From: an uncultured Verrucomicrobiota bacterium | Lineage (GTDB): Bacteria; Verrucomicrobiota; Verrucomicrobiia; Chthoniobacterales; SZAS-18 | NCBI GenBank assembly: GCA_937873255.1 | Contig: CALMVM010000411.1 | Location: 7,538-16,859 of the forward strand | Length of the DNA: 9,322 bases | Direction of reading: 5' to 3' | In this document: positions 1-7,342 of the stretch, piece after piece | How the letters are laid out: every line of letters begins with the position of its first letter | Numbering within the stretch: position 1 is the first letter of the stretch | Made by a program: the position numbers and the translations under genes | The notes under the pieces: generated by a model | Database searches by the model: none | Seen by the model: only the letters and a program-made list of their open reading frames with translations | What the model was told of the DNA's origin: nothing

Positions 1-174
1 GTTTTGACGGGCGGGGGGCTGGCCGTTTACCTGCTTGCAGCGTTGGCGTGTTTCGAGACCTCACGGCTCTGGCTGCCGGTGGCGTTGCCTCTCGGACTGA
101 CGCTCGTCAACGTGCTGCTGCCTTTCCTGCTGCCAAAGAGTGAGGTGATTGCCGTCCCGGCGAATCAGCCCTAA
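1..174 (+). CDS. C-terminal end of a membrane protein, cut by the window edge
   Basis: The first reading frame is open from base 1 to a TAA at 172-174 and gives 57 residues. They contain two hydrophobic stretches: one around residues 7-19 (LAVYLLAALACF) and a longer one around residues 25-48 with the proline-broken pattern LWLPVALPLGL. A short polar tail ending in PANQP follows. This is the look of the last membrane helices of an integral membrane protein. The spacing WLPVALPL recalls the membrane segment after CHASE2 sensor domains, but the piece is too short to settle that. The stop codon is followed with no gap by the purF stop on the other strand, so the genes converge tail to tail. Coding status is fairly secure; the family is a guess. 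Confidence 0.6.
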   Translation, partial: VLTGGGLAVYLLAALACFETSRLWLPVALPLGLTLVNVLLPFLLPKSEVIAVPANQP

Positions 175-1644
175 TCACTTCAGGTCCGCAAAAAGATTGG
201 GGTGCGCGTCGGCGGTGACGAGGTGGTTCTCGCGCGAGTCGCGGCGTTCCATGATGTATTTGTCCAACGCGGGATCGACCGGCACGGGGTACTGGCCCGT
301 GAAGCACGCGAGACAAAAATCCTTCTCCGAACCGCCCGTCGCACGGACCATCCCCGGCACGTCGAGATAACCGACGCTGTCCGCGCCGAGGTATTCGCAG
401 ATCGCCGCGTGCGAAAGCTGGTTGGCCAGGAGTTTCTCCGGGTCGGGGAAATCGATTCCGTAATGGCACGCGAAACGGTGCGGCGGACAGCTCACCCGCA
501 TGTGAACCTCCTTGGCCCCCGCCTCGCGCAGGCTGACCACCCGCGCGCGCGCCGTCGTGCCACGCACGATGGAATCGTCGATGACCACGACGCGCCGGCC
601 CTTCACCGCGCCCTTGATGAGGTTGAGCTTGATGCGCACGTTGAAGTCGCGGATCAACTGGCTCGGGGCAAGGAACGTGCGCCCGATGTAGTGGTTGCGC
701 ACGAAGGCGTGCTCGAAGGGGATGCCGAGTTCCTCCGCGTAGCCAAGCGCGGCGTAGTTGCCGCTGTCGGGCACGGGCACGACGAGGTCGGCTTCCACCG
801 GATGCAGGCGGGCGAGTTCGCGGCCCATCTCTGTGCGCGCGGCGGCGACGTTCACATCGTCGATCAGGCTGTCGGGCCGCGCGAAATACACGTACTCGAA
901 GATACAGAACGCCTTGCGCTCCTGCCGGAAGGGCCACTCGCTGCGGATGCCGTGTTCGCCGATGATGACGACCTCGCCCGGCTCGATCTCGCGGATAAAC
1001 TCGGCGTGGATCAAATCGAAGGCGCACGTCTCACTGGCGAGCACGTAGGCGTCCTCCAGCTTGCCGAGCACCAGCGGCCGGAAGCCGAACGGGTCGCGCA
1101 CGCCGATGAGTTCGCGCTCGCTCATGATGACGAGCGAGAACGCCCCGCGCGCCCGTGCCAACGCCGAGAGCGGACTCGCGCCGGGGGCGACGGGTTGGGC
1201 GAGGAGATGGAGGAGGATTTCGCTGTCGTTGGTGGTCTGGAAGATGGACCCACGATCCTCCAATTCGTCGCGCAGCACGTCGGCGTTGATGAGGTTGCCG
1301 TTATGCGCGATGGCGATCTGCCCCCGGCTGCCGTGGCCGATGATGGGCTGGGCGTTGACGAGGTTGCTGGACCCGGTCGTCGAATAACGCGTGTGCCCGA
1401 CAGCGCGCGTGCCGGTGAGCCGCTCGATGTCTCCCTGCTGGAACACCTGCCCGACCAGGCCCATCGCTTTGTGCAGCTTGAAAAGCTCGCCCGGGCCAGT
1501 CGCCGAGACCATGCCGGCGCTTTCCTGCCCTCGGTGCTGGAGGGCGAAGAGGCCGTAGTAGGTCAACGCGGCGGCGTTGGGGTGGTTGAAGATGCCGAAG
1601 ACGCCGCACTCGTGGTGCGGATAAGGGGAGGCGGTTTGATCCAC
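175..1644 (-). CDS. purF: Amidophosphoribosyltransferase PurF (glutamine PRPP amidotransferase)
   Basis: PurF makes 5-phosphoribosylamine from PRPP and glutamine, the first committed step of de novo purine synthesis, in the cytoplasm. The 489-residue product has an N-terminal Ntn-hydrolase glutaminase domain. The nucleophile would be Cys13 in HHECGVFGI, exposed after removal of a short propeptide, and RGQESAG (38-44) and HNGNL (114-118) follow. The C-terminal half is a phosphoribosyltransferase domain with the PRPP loop VVVIDDSIVRGTT (352-364). Cys247, Cys393 and the CLAC pair Cys444/Cys447 match the four [4Fe-4S] ligands of the Bacillus-type enzyme, so this is probably an iron-sulfur PurF. 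The start is the GTG at 1644, since family similarity begins a few residues later. The frame stays open further upstream, but that part overlaps the preceding gene and has no PurF character. No Shine-Dalgarno is visible. It is the last gene of the pur unit. Confidence 0.97.
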   Translation of the reverse strand: MDQTASPYPHHECGVFGIFNHPNAAALTYYGLFALQHRGQESAGMVSATGPGELFKLHKAMGLVGQVFQQGDIERLTGTRAVGHTRYSTTGSSNLVNAQPIIGHGSRGQIAIAHNGNLINADVLRDELEDRGSIFQTTNDSEILLHLLAQPVAPGASPLSALARARGAFSLVIMSERELIGVRDPFGFRPLVLGKLEDAYVLASETCAFDLIHAEFIREIEPGEVVIIGEHGIRSEWPFRQERKAFCIFEYVYFARPDSLIDDVNVAAARTEMGRELARLHPVEADLVVPVPDSGNYAALGYAEELGIPFEHAFVRNHYIGRTFLAPSQLIRDFNVRIKLNLIKGAVKGRRVVVIDDSIVRGTTARARVVSLREAGAKEVHMRVSCPPHRFACHYGIDFPDPEKLLANQLSHAAICEYLGADSVGYLDVPGMVRATGGSEKDFCLACFTGQYPVPVDPALDKYIMERRDSRENHLVTADAHPNLFADLK

Positions 1645-1696
1645 GGGTCGCAGGGAGTTCGGGGGATGGAAGCGAGAGGCGGACAGGAAGGAAACA

Positions 1697-2254
1697 TCAC
1701 GCGCCGGGCGCGAAGAGGTCGTCCACGGGCACCGTCCAGCCGGGGACGGCCGGCTCGGCGTCGGCGGTATCGCCGCGACGGAAGATGACCGCTGGATGCT
1801 CAGCCTCGCCGTCGCGGAAAACACGCACCACCTCATCGCTGAGCAAGTCCACATCCCAAACAACGAGGGTGCCAGCGGCGAAATAATCGGCGCGTTTGGC
1901 GGTCATCTCGCGTTCGGCAGCAGGGCCGCAGTCGTTTTCACTGCGCACCTCCACCGCAAAATCCGGTGCCTGCGGATAAAATTTCATTCCCGACATCGGA
2001 CCCGTATAAAAGGCAGCGTCCGGACAGAATGACTGACGGCGGGGAAGATCCGCTAGGAACCCTTTGCCATCGCCGATGCCACGACCTGTTTTGGTTCTGC
2101 GAGCATGCTGGTGCAACGATGCGAAGATGGCATCGCCAGCATAACCGGGCATGTCTCCTGTCATGGGAAGATGAACGATTTTGCCGTCGATGATCTCGGC
2201 CTTGCCTTCGACGCGAGAAAGCGCCTCGACCAATGGATGCTCCGTGGTGACCAT
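1697..2254 (-). CDS. Uma2-family (DUF820) PD-(D/E)XK nuclease-like protein
   Basis: The 185-residue product fits the Uma2/DUF820 family, proteins with a restriction-endonuclease fold that occur in many copies in cyanobacteria, planctomycetes and verrucomicrobia and whose biological role is largely unknown. Visible family features are AEIIDGKIV near residue 20, PDAAF (78-82), the core PDFAVEVRSEND (97-108) with Asp98 and Glu102 as likely metal ligands, then a Lys (120) and YFAAGTLVVWDVD (124-136). The length is normal for the family. I chose the ATG at 2254 because the longer open frame (to 2347) overlaps purL and adds residues unlike the family. It sits between purL and purF in the same direction, with gaps of 53 and 52 bases, so it is probably co-transcribed. 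Two 60-base stretches counted inside it give 53-58% GC, against well over 70% in a stretch of purL, which suggests later arrival. Nuclease activity is inferred from family only. Confidence 0.85.
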   Translation of the reverse strand: MVTTEHPLVEALSRVEGKAEIIDGKIVHLPMTGDMPGYAGDAIFASLHQHARRTKTGRGIGDGKGFLADLPRRQSFCPDAAFYTGPMSGMKFYPQAPDFAVEVRSENDCGPAAEREMTAKRADYFAAGTLVVWDVDLLSDEVVRVFRDGEAEHPAVIFRRGDTADAEPAVPGWTVPVDDLFAPGA

Positions 2255-2307
2255 ACGCCGCGCGCAATATCGCAGACCGCCCGTCGGAAAGCGAGCGTCG
2301 CGTTGAA

Positions 2308-4536
2308 CTAACTCGCCCCCATGATCTTGCCGATGGAATCGTGCCACGTTTCACGGAGCGTTTCGACTGGCCACGAATAGGTGGTGTGCCGGAATTCCGC
2401 CGTCAACTCCATGCCCCCGACCCTGCCGATCTCCTGGGCGGGCACGCCCGCCTCGGAAAACCGTGCCAGTATGGTCGCGGCGTCTTCGGCGGCGACAGAT
2501 ACGACCACTCGCGATTGGCTCTCGTTGAAAAGCATCTGGTCATCCCGGATGCCTTCCAGCCAGAATGCCGCTCCGATCTGTTCCGCGCCGGATACGCAGC
2601 ACTCCGCCAAGGCCACGGCCAGTCCACCCTCCGAACAATCGTGCGCGCTCCTGATCTTCCCTGTGCGGATGAGATCGCGCAGAGCCTTTTGCAAGGCGAG
2701 TTCATGCTCCACGTTCAGCCGGGGTGGGAGCCCCTCCTTGCGACCGTGGACGACGGCCAGGAACTGCGAGCCACCCAGCTCGTCGCCCGGTTCGCCCAAC
2801 AGCAGAATCACGTCGCCTTCGGCCTTGAAGTTCTGGGTGGTGACGTGCGTCTCGTCCTCGATTAGGCCAACCATGCCGACAGTGGGCGTCGGGAAAATGG
2901 CTCCGTCGGGATTTTCATTATAAAGAGAGACATTGCCGCCGGTCACGGGCGTGTCGAAGGCGCGGCACATCTCGGCCAAGCCCTCGACGCACTCGCGCAG
3001 TTGCCAGAAGTTTTCCGGCCGGTGCGGGTTACCGAAGTTCAGGTTGTCCGTCACCGCCAGCGGCGTCGCGCCGGAACACGCCAAATTGCGTGCGGCCTCC
3101 GCGACGGCGATGCGCGCGCCCTCACGCGGATCGAGCTTGCAATAGAGCGCGTTGCAGTCGCTCGTGGCGGCGAGGATCTTGCCCGCCTCGCGCACGTAGA
3201 AAACGGCTGCGTCCGAGCCCGGCGCGACCATCGTGCCCGTGCGGACCATGTGGTCGTATTGACGCCAGACCCAGTGCTTGCTGGCAATCGTCGGATGCGC
3301 GAGCAGCGTCAACAGCGCCGCGTGAAGATCGACCTCGGGCACCGTGGCGAGATCGAGCGGCGGCTCGGGCGGCCGGGCTTTGGCCTCGCGGCGATAAAGC
3401 GGGGCCTCGTCGGCCAGCGCGCGGGCGGGGATTTCGGCCGCCACGCGGTCGCCGACCTTCACGCGCATCATGCCGTCGTCGTTGACCACGCCGATGCGCG
3501 CGCAGGGCAGGTCCCACTTGTCGAAGATCGCCTGCACCTCGGCCTCGCGGCCCTTCTTGGCGATGATGAGCATGCGCTCCTGCGACTCGCTGAGCAGGAT
3601 TTCGTAAGGCGTCATCCCCGGCTCGCGCTGGGGGACGAGATTGAGGTCGATTTCCACGCCGCTGCCGCCCCGGCTGGCGGTTTCGCACGTCGAACACGTC
3701 AACCCCGCCGCGCCCATGTCCTGGATGCCCGCGACGGCGTCGGTGGCGAGCAGTTCGAGGCAGGCATCCAGGTGGAGTTTTTCCTTGAAGGGGTCGCCGA
3801 CCTGCACGGCCGGGCGGTCTTCCTTGGATTCCTCCGTCAGGTCCCGCGAGGCGAAAGCCGCTCCGGCCAACCCGTCGCGCCCCGTCTCCGCGCCAACGTA
3901 GAACACCGGGTTGCCCACGCCCTTGGCCGCGCCGCGCGCGATCTGTTCGTGGCGCAGCACGCCGAGGCAGAACACGTTGACCAGCGGATTGCCCTGGTAG
4001 CTTTCGTCGAAATAAATCTCCCCGCCAATCGTGGGAATGCCGATGCAATTCCCGTAGTGCGAGATGCCCGCGACGACTCCCGCGAACAGCCGGCGGTTCG
4101 TCCGCACCGCCTCGCCATCGCCCTGGATCGGGCCAAAACGCAGGGAATTCAGCGAAAACACGGGCCGCGCGCCCATCGTGAAGATGTCGCGGATGATCCC
4201 GCCCACGCCCGTCGCCGCGCCCTGGAACGGCTCAATGGCGCTCGGGTGGTTGTGGCTTTCCATCTTAAACGCCACGCCCCAGCCGTCGCCCACGTCGATG
4301 ACCCCCGCGTTTTCCTCGCCGGCCTTGACCAGCACGCGCGGGCCCTCGGTGGGGAATTTCCTCAACTCGATCCGCGAGTTTTTGTAGGAACAATGCTCGC
4401 TCCACATCACCGAGAAGACGCCGAGTTCGGTGAAGTTGGGCGTGCGGCCGAGGATCGTCTCGATACGCTGGTATTCTTCCGGCGTGAGGCCGTGCTTGGC
4501 GACGAGTTCGGGGGTGATGGCGGGTTCGGACTGCAT
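2308..4536 (-). CDS. purL: Phosphoribosylformylglycinamidine synthase subunit PurL (short form)
   Basis: PurL is the synthetase subunit of FGAM synthase. It converts FGAR, ATP and ammonia (supplied by PurQ) to FGAM in the fourth step of purine synthesis. The 742 residues match the short PurL that works with separate PurS and PurQ, not the roughly 1300-residue fused enzyme. Seen in order: [10 protein letters not shown] (45-54) with the catalytic-site His48, [11 protein letters not shown] (93-103), the nucleotide-binding [14 protein letters not shown] (112-125), [22 protein letters not shown], then the second AIRS-like half with [28 protein letters not shown] and [15 protein letters not shown]. 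No gap or frameshift is seen. The ATG at 4536 gives the usual N-terminus; no Shine-Dalgarno precedes it. Just upstream lies a strong inverted repeat separating it from purQ. Confidence 0.98.
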   Translation of the reverse strand: MQSEPAITPELVAKHGLTPEEYQRIETILGRTPNFTELGVFSVMWSEHCSYKNSRIELRKFPTEGPRVLVKAGEENAGVIDVGDGWGVAFKMESHNHPSAIEPFQGAATGVGGIIRDIFTMGARPVFSLNSLRFGPIQGDGEAVRTNRRLFAGVVAGISHYGNCIGIPTIGGEIYFDESYQGNPLVNVFCLGVLRHEQIARGAAKGVGNPVFYVGAETGRDGLAGAAFASRDLTEESKEDRPAVQVGDPFKEKLHLDACLELLATDAVAGIQDMGAAGLTCSTCETASRGGSGVEIDLNLVPQREPGMTPYEILLSESQERMLIIAKKGREAEVQAIFDKWDLPCARIGVVNDDGMMRVKVGDRVAAEIPARALADEAPLYRREAKARPPEPPLDLATVPEVDLHAALLTLLAHPTIASKHWVWRQYDHMVRTGTMVAPGSDAAVFYVREAGKILAATSDCNALYCKLDPREGARIAVAEAARNLACSGATPLAVTDNLNFGNPHRPENFWQLRECVEGLAEMCRAFDTPVTGGNVSLYNENPDGAIFPTPTVGMVGLIEDETHVTTQNFKAEGDVILLLGEPGDELGGSQFLAVVHGRKEGLPPRLNVEHELALQKALRDLIRTGKIRSAHDCSEGGLAVALAECCVSGAEQIGAAFWLEGIRDDQMLFNESQSRVVVSVAAEDAATILARFSEAGVPAQEIGRVGGMELTAEFRHTTYSWPVETLRETWHDSIGKIMGAS

Positions 4537-4542
4537 GGGATT

Positions 4543-4631
4543 TTTAGCCGCAAAAAGCGCAAAAAACGCAAAAGGGGAGATGTAAAAAATCTGGTTTCTT
4601 TCTTGCGCCTTTTGCGCTTTTTGCGGCTAAA
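4543..4631. repeat. Inverted repeat with 31-nt arms between purQ and purL
   Basis: The arms lie at 4543-4573 and 4601-4631 and enclose a 27-nt loop. The outer 22 positions (tttagccgcaaaaagcgcaa and the next two a's) are perfectly complementary. Of the nine inner positions, 4565, 4566 and 4572 mismatch in DNA, but in RNA made from the minus strand, the operon sense, all three become G-U wobble pairs, so the whole 31-bp stem can form. The arms are built from gcaaaa-type short repeats. It ends 10 bases after the purQ stop and starts 7 bases upstream of the purL ATG. It could be an mRNA processing or stability hairpin, a REP-like dispersed repeat, or a small mobile-derived element. It has no T-tract placed like an intrinsic terminator. 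Confidence 0.9.
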
Positions 4632-4641
4632 TCTTCGGGTT

Positions 4642-5385
4642 TTACGCGCCGACCGGGGCGAGGACGGCGTCGTCCTTCGGCGCGGGGCGGCGGCCGGCGA
4701 GGGTGTCGATCACCGATTGGAAAATGCGCTTGCCGTCCTCGCTGCCGAGCCGGCGGTTGCAAGCGCGGTCTGGGTGGGGCATCAGGCCGAAGACGTTCCG
4801 CTCGCGGTTGCAGACCCCGGCGATGTTGGCCAGCGAGCCGTTGGGGTTGGCGGCGGCGACGGGTTCGCCGGTTTTGGCATCCACGTAGCGGACGAGCACC
4901 TGGTCGTGGGTTTCAAGGTCGCGCAGGGTTTCGTGATCGGCGAAATAACAGCCCTCACCGTGCGCCACGGGCATGCGCAAAATCGTGCCGACCGGGATCG
5001 CGCAGGTAAAGGGCGAGTCGCTCGTTTCCACCCGCAGCCCGACCTCCTCGCAGACGAATTGCAGCGAGCGGTTGCGAATCAGCGCGCCGGGCAGCAGGCC
5101 GCTCTCGCAGAGAATCTGGAAGCCGTTGCAAACGCCGAAGACCGGCGGGCCGTCGGCGGCGGCCGTCTTTACCGCCGCCATCACGGGCGAAAACCGCGCG
5201 ATGGCCCCGCAGCGCAGGTAGTCGCCGTAGGAAAAACCGCCCGGCACCACGACGGCGTCGAAGCCGGCGAGCGAGTCCGTCTTGTGCCAGACGTATTCGG
5301 CCTCCTGCGCCATGTCATCGCGCAGGGCGTGGAGGCAATCTTGGTCGCAGTTGGAACCCGGGAATTGGATGACGGCGAAACGCAT
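4642..5385 (-). CDS. purQ: Phosphoribosylformylglycinamidine synthase glutaminase subunit PurQ
   Basis: PurQ is a class I glutamine amidotransferase that releases ammonia from glutamine and passes it to PurL. The 247 residues start with the typical MRFAVIQFPGSNCDQD and continue with VVVPGGFSYGDYLRCGAIARFSP and the nucleophile elbow VFGVCNGFQIL, where Cys86 is the catalytic residue. A GLMPHPDRA motif near 200-207 holds His204. The third triad residue, Glu in the usual MPHPER, appears as Asp206 here. About fifteen residues (GRRPAPKDDAVLAPVGA) extend beyond the usual end and may be a variable tail. The ATG at 5385 gives the canonical N-terminus; purS lies 27 bases upstream in the same direction. 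No obvious Shine-Dalgarno is seen. Confidence 0.97.
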   Translation of the reverse strand: MRFAVIQFPGSNCDQDCLHALRDDMAQEAEYVWHKTDSLAGFDAVVVPGGFSYGDYLRCGAIARFSPVMAAVKTAAADGPPVFGVCNGFQILCESGLLPGALIRNRSLQFVCEEVGLRVETSDSPFTCAIPVGTILRMPVAHGEGCYFADHETLRDLETHDQVLVRYVDAKTGEPVAAANPNGSLANIAGVCNRERNVFGLMPHPDRACNRRLGSEDGKRIFQSVIDTLAGRRPAPKDDAVLAPVGA

Positions 5386-5412
5386 GTCAGGAAAATAGCG
5401 TCGGACGGAATT

Positions 5413-5658
5413 TTATTCACCAAGTTCCAATCGGTAATCCTCGATGACGGGATTGGAAAGCAAGTCGCGGCAGAGGGCGTGGAGCTTGGTTTCCAGCGCG
5501 GGGCGGTCACCGGCGTCGGCGAGGTCGATCTCCATGAACTTGCCCACGCGTACAACGCTGGCCGCGTCCAGTCCGAGATGGTGCAGGGCGTCGCGCACGG
5601 CGTTGCCTTGGGGATCGAGCACGGCTTGCTTGGGCATGACGATGACGCGGGCTTTCAT
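5413..5658 (-). CDS. purS: FGAM synthase subunit PurS
   Basis: PurS is the small non-catalytic subunit that bridges PurL and PurQ in the bacterial three-part FGAM synthase and is thought to help ammonia transfer. The 81-residue product has the family length and pattern: an opening beta strand KARVIVMPKQAVLDPQGNAV, a helix region, VVRVGKFMEIDL (typically V..vriGK.iel), and a closing LLSNPVIEDYRLEL. The ATG at 5658 gives the expected N-terminus. It is the first gene of the minus-strand pur unit, so transcription of the operon should begin in 5659-5767. No ribosome-binding sequence is apparent. Confidence 0.95.
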   Translation of the reverse strand: MKARVIVMPKQAVLDPQGNAVRDALHHLGLDAASVVRVGKFMEIDLADAGDRPALETKLHALCRDLLSNPVIEDYRLELGE

Positions 5659-5681
5659 GGAACCGGAACATAGAAGCGCCC

Positions 5682-5750
5682 GGCAAAGGGCGAAAGCAGA
5701 AAAGACCGGACACGATGTTTTGCCTTTTGCCTTTTGCCTTTTGCCTTTCT
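5682..5750. repeat. Tandem ttttgcc heptamers with an imperfect complementary arm
   Basis: Four exact copies of ttttgcc run from 5718 to 5745, followed by tttct. About 14 bases to the left, 5682-5704 (ggcaaagggcgaaagcagaa and on) is an imperfect reverse complement of this array, so the block can fold back as a rough hairpin. The design resembles the inverted repeat at 4543-4631: purine-rich gcaaaa-type arms facing pyrimidine-rich arms. It fills most of the divergent region between purS and the first secreted-protein gene. It may be a dispersed intergenic repeat family of the genome. No spacers are present, so it is not a CRISPR array. Confidence 0.8.
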
Positions 5751-5755
5751 ATAGT
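5727..5755 (+). promoter_or_regulatory. Possible sigma70-like promoter for the secreted-protein pair
   Basis: TTGCCT at 5727-5732 and TATAGT at 5750-5755 are separated by exactly 17 bases. A transcript would start near 5762, only about six bases before the ATG at 5768, so it would be nearly leaderless, which fits the lack of a Shine-Dalgarno. The -35 candidate lies inside the heptamer array. The ctatag around 5749-5754 is palindromic and also reads TATAGA on the minus strand, so it could serve the purS side too. This is pattern matching only. Confidence 0.3.
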
Positions 5756-5767
5756 CGCTCCACCGTG

Positions 5768-6730
5768 ATGTCCGTACCTCGTTGGAAGCCATTCGCCGTC
5801 CTCGCTGCCGTTGTCGCCCTCGGCGCGGGTCATCCCGTCAATTTGTCGGCCGCCGATCCGACGCCCTCACCCTCCAAACAAAAGGGGGGCAGCCCGAAAA
5901 AGGACAAGCCCGACAAGCCCGCCGCTTCCCCGGCGGCCGTTGACGCGCCCGCCACCGCGCCGAAGGTCGATCCGACCGACGCCTCCGCCGTGCCGCCGGC
6001 CAAGCCGTTGACGGCCGATGAAATGCGCGACTCCGTCTCGCTGGACACCTTCACCGTGCCCACGCCCGGCGAGTTGTTTGCCGCGCTCAACAAACAGTGC
6101 AAGCCCAAATGGACCGATCAGGCCCGCGGGCCCATCGGCACCGCCTACAAGGACCGCGCCCAAGCCGCGCTCAACCTCGGCGGGCTCATCGCCGACGGCT
6201 ACATCGCCGTCGAAGCCCAGGATGCGCAGCAGGTCAAAAACATCGGCCGCGACATTCTCGGATTGGCCAAGACGCTCGGCATCAGCCAGGAAATCCTCGC
6301 CCGGGGCGCGAGCCTGACGCAGTTCGCCGACGACAACAACTGGTCGAGCCTGCGCGAGGAACTCGAATCCACGCAGAACGAAGTCAAGCAGGCGATGGAA
6401 GCTCTCCACGACGAGGAACTCGTCACCCTGCTGAGCATCGGCGGGTGGATTCGCGGCACGCAGGTCGTGTCCAGCGTCGTGCTCAAGAATTTCTCGCCGG
6501 AAACCTCCTGCATCCTGCGCCAGCCGGCGCTGGTGGATTTCCTGCGCGGCAAGCTGGATAAGTTGCCCGCCCGCACGAAGGACTCCGCGCTCATCAAAAA
6601 GGTGTCCGAAGGCCTCACGGACATGGGCAAGACGGTGTCGTTCCCGCTCGGCGAGACTCTTACCAAGGAGGACGTGCAGAAGCTTCAGGAACAGGCCGCC
6701 AAGCTGATGGAAGTCATCTCCACGAAGTAA
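5768..6730 (+). CDS. Secreted protein of unknown function with Pro/Ala/Lys-rich linker
   Basis: The 320-residue product begins with a clear signal peptide: KPFAVLAAVVALGAG as the hydrophobic core and a probable cut after LSAA near residue 30. A low-complexity segment rich in Pro, Ala, Lys and Asp follows to about residue 80 (KQKGGSPKKDKPDKPAAS is part of it), typical of a flexible periplasmic or envelope linker. The rest, from DTFTVPTPGELFAALNKQ onward, is a mostly helical domain with NLGGLIADGYIAVEAQD, KNIGRDILGLAKTLGI and LVTLLSIGGWIRGTQVVSS. I associate this pattern with conserved uncharacterised verrucomicrobial proteins but cannot name a domain. The ATG at 5768 was chosen because the signal peptide starts there; the frame is open upstream but runs through repeats and antisense of purS. 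The next gene starts 19 bases after the stop, so the two likely share an mRNA. Confidence 0.88.
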   Translation: MSVPRWKPFAVLAAVVALGAGHPVNLSAADPTPSPSKQKGGSPKKDKPDKPAASPAAVDAPATAPKVDPTDASAVPPAKPLTADEMRDSVSLDTFTVPTPGELFAALNKQCKPKWTDQARGPIGTAYKDRAQAALNLGGLIADGYIAVEAQDAQQVKNIGRDILGLAKTLGISQEILARGASLTQFADDNNWSSLREELESTQNEVKQAMEALHDEELVTLLSIGGWIRGTQVVSSVVLKNFSPETSCILRQPALVDFLRGKLDKLPARTKDSALIKKVSEGLTDMGKTVSFPLGETLTKEDVQKLQEQAAKLMEVISTK

Positions 6731-6749
6731 CCCCGCCCGTTTTTTGCCC

Positions 6750-7235
6750 ATGAAACGTTTGTTGTCCCGTTCCCGTTTCGCGCGCCCCGTGCTTTTGGTG
6801 GCCGCGTGCTCGTTCCTGTTTTCGGCTCCGGGCGTGCGCCGGGCCGCCACCGCCGCCCCGGCCGAATCCGAAGGGCAGGTGGAAGCCCGCGAGGTCGCGC
6901 TGGAGCTCGCCGGCGGTTTTTCCAACGACGGCTACAAAATCCGCGACGGCCATTGGAGCGGCCGGCTCCAGTCGGGCGAACCACAGCGCGTGGTCGTCAA
7001 CCTCTACGCGGGCAACCAGTATTGGTTCTCGCTCGGGGCGACCGACAAGTCGAAGAAGATCGCGGTCACGGTGTTCGACGAAACCGGCAAGCAGGTCGAG
7101 GAGGAATTATTTCACCGGGAAGCCAAACGCGCGGCGGCCGGGGTGTCGCCGGTCGCCAGCGGTCCGTACTATGTCAGCGTGCAGTTGCTCGAAGGGGACG
7201 CGACCGATTTCTGTCTGGTGTATTCGTACAAGTAG
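6750..7235 (+). CDS. Small secreted beta-rich protein of unknown function
   Basis: The 161-residue product has an N-terminal export signal: basic MKRLLSRSRFARP, then the hydrophobic VLLVAACSFLF, with a likely cut after about residue 35 (TAAPAESEG). LVAAC at residues 16-20 resembles a lipobox, but the hydrophobic run continues past the Cys, so lipoprotein status is uncertain. The mature part alternates short strands: GYKIRDGHWSGRLQSGE, RVVVNLYAGNQYWFSLGA, KIAVTVFDETGKQV and PYYVSVQLLEG, ending FCLVYSYK. This resembles a compact beta-sandwich of the pre-peptidase C-terminal (PPC) type, where such domains bind or fold outside the cell. The ATG at 6750 fits the signal peptide; a TTG two codons earlier is the alternative. 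It follows the previous gene by 19 bases and probably works with it. Function unknown. Confidence 0.87.
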   Translation: MKRLLSRSRFARPVLLVAACSFLFSAPGVRRAATAAPAESEGQVEAREVALELAGGFSNDGYKIRDGHWSGRLQSGEPQRVVVNLYAGNQYWFSLGATDKSKKIAVTVFDETGKQVEEELFHREAKRAAAGVSPVASGPYYVSVQLLEGDATDFCLVYSYK

Positions 7236-7342
7236 GCGGGACGAGACGCGGAGGGGAATCAGTCGACGGCAGTGCGGGCGCGGATGGCGGGCAGCGGGTT
7301 CGGACCACAAACTTCCTTGGCGGCACGACGACGTTTTAGCTT

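Noticed and set aside
202..1788. A 528-codon plus-strand open frame over purF
   Set aside because: It is antisense of purF with low-complexity, His/Arg/Val-rich content and no recognisable motif.
1645..1863. Extension of purF upstream to an ATG at 1863
   Set aside because: The added residues have no PurF similarity and overlap the Uma2 gene in another frame. The Ntn nucleophile Cys would lie far from the N-terminus.
4574..4631. Intrinsic terminator after purQ
   Set aside because: The stem is very long with no T-tract placed after it in the minus direction, and purL follows in the same direction within a few bases.
3001..5673. A very long plus-strand open frame (890 codons) across purL and purQ
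   Set aside because: It is the exact antisense of two clearly conserved pur genes. Its product is Arg/Ala/His-rich with no domain, which is typical of stop-poor shadows in high-GC DNA.
5718..5750. CRISPR array
   Set aside because: The heptamers are directly adjacent with no spacers and no cas genes are in the window.
5444..5767. Extension of the first secreted-protein gene to the left in the same frame
   Set aside because: It covers antisense of purS and the ttttgcc array (giving a repeated LPFAFC-type peptide). A signal peptide starts cleanly at 5768.
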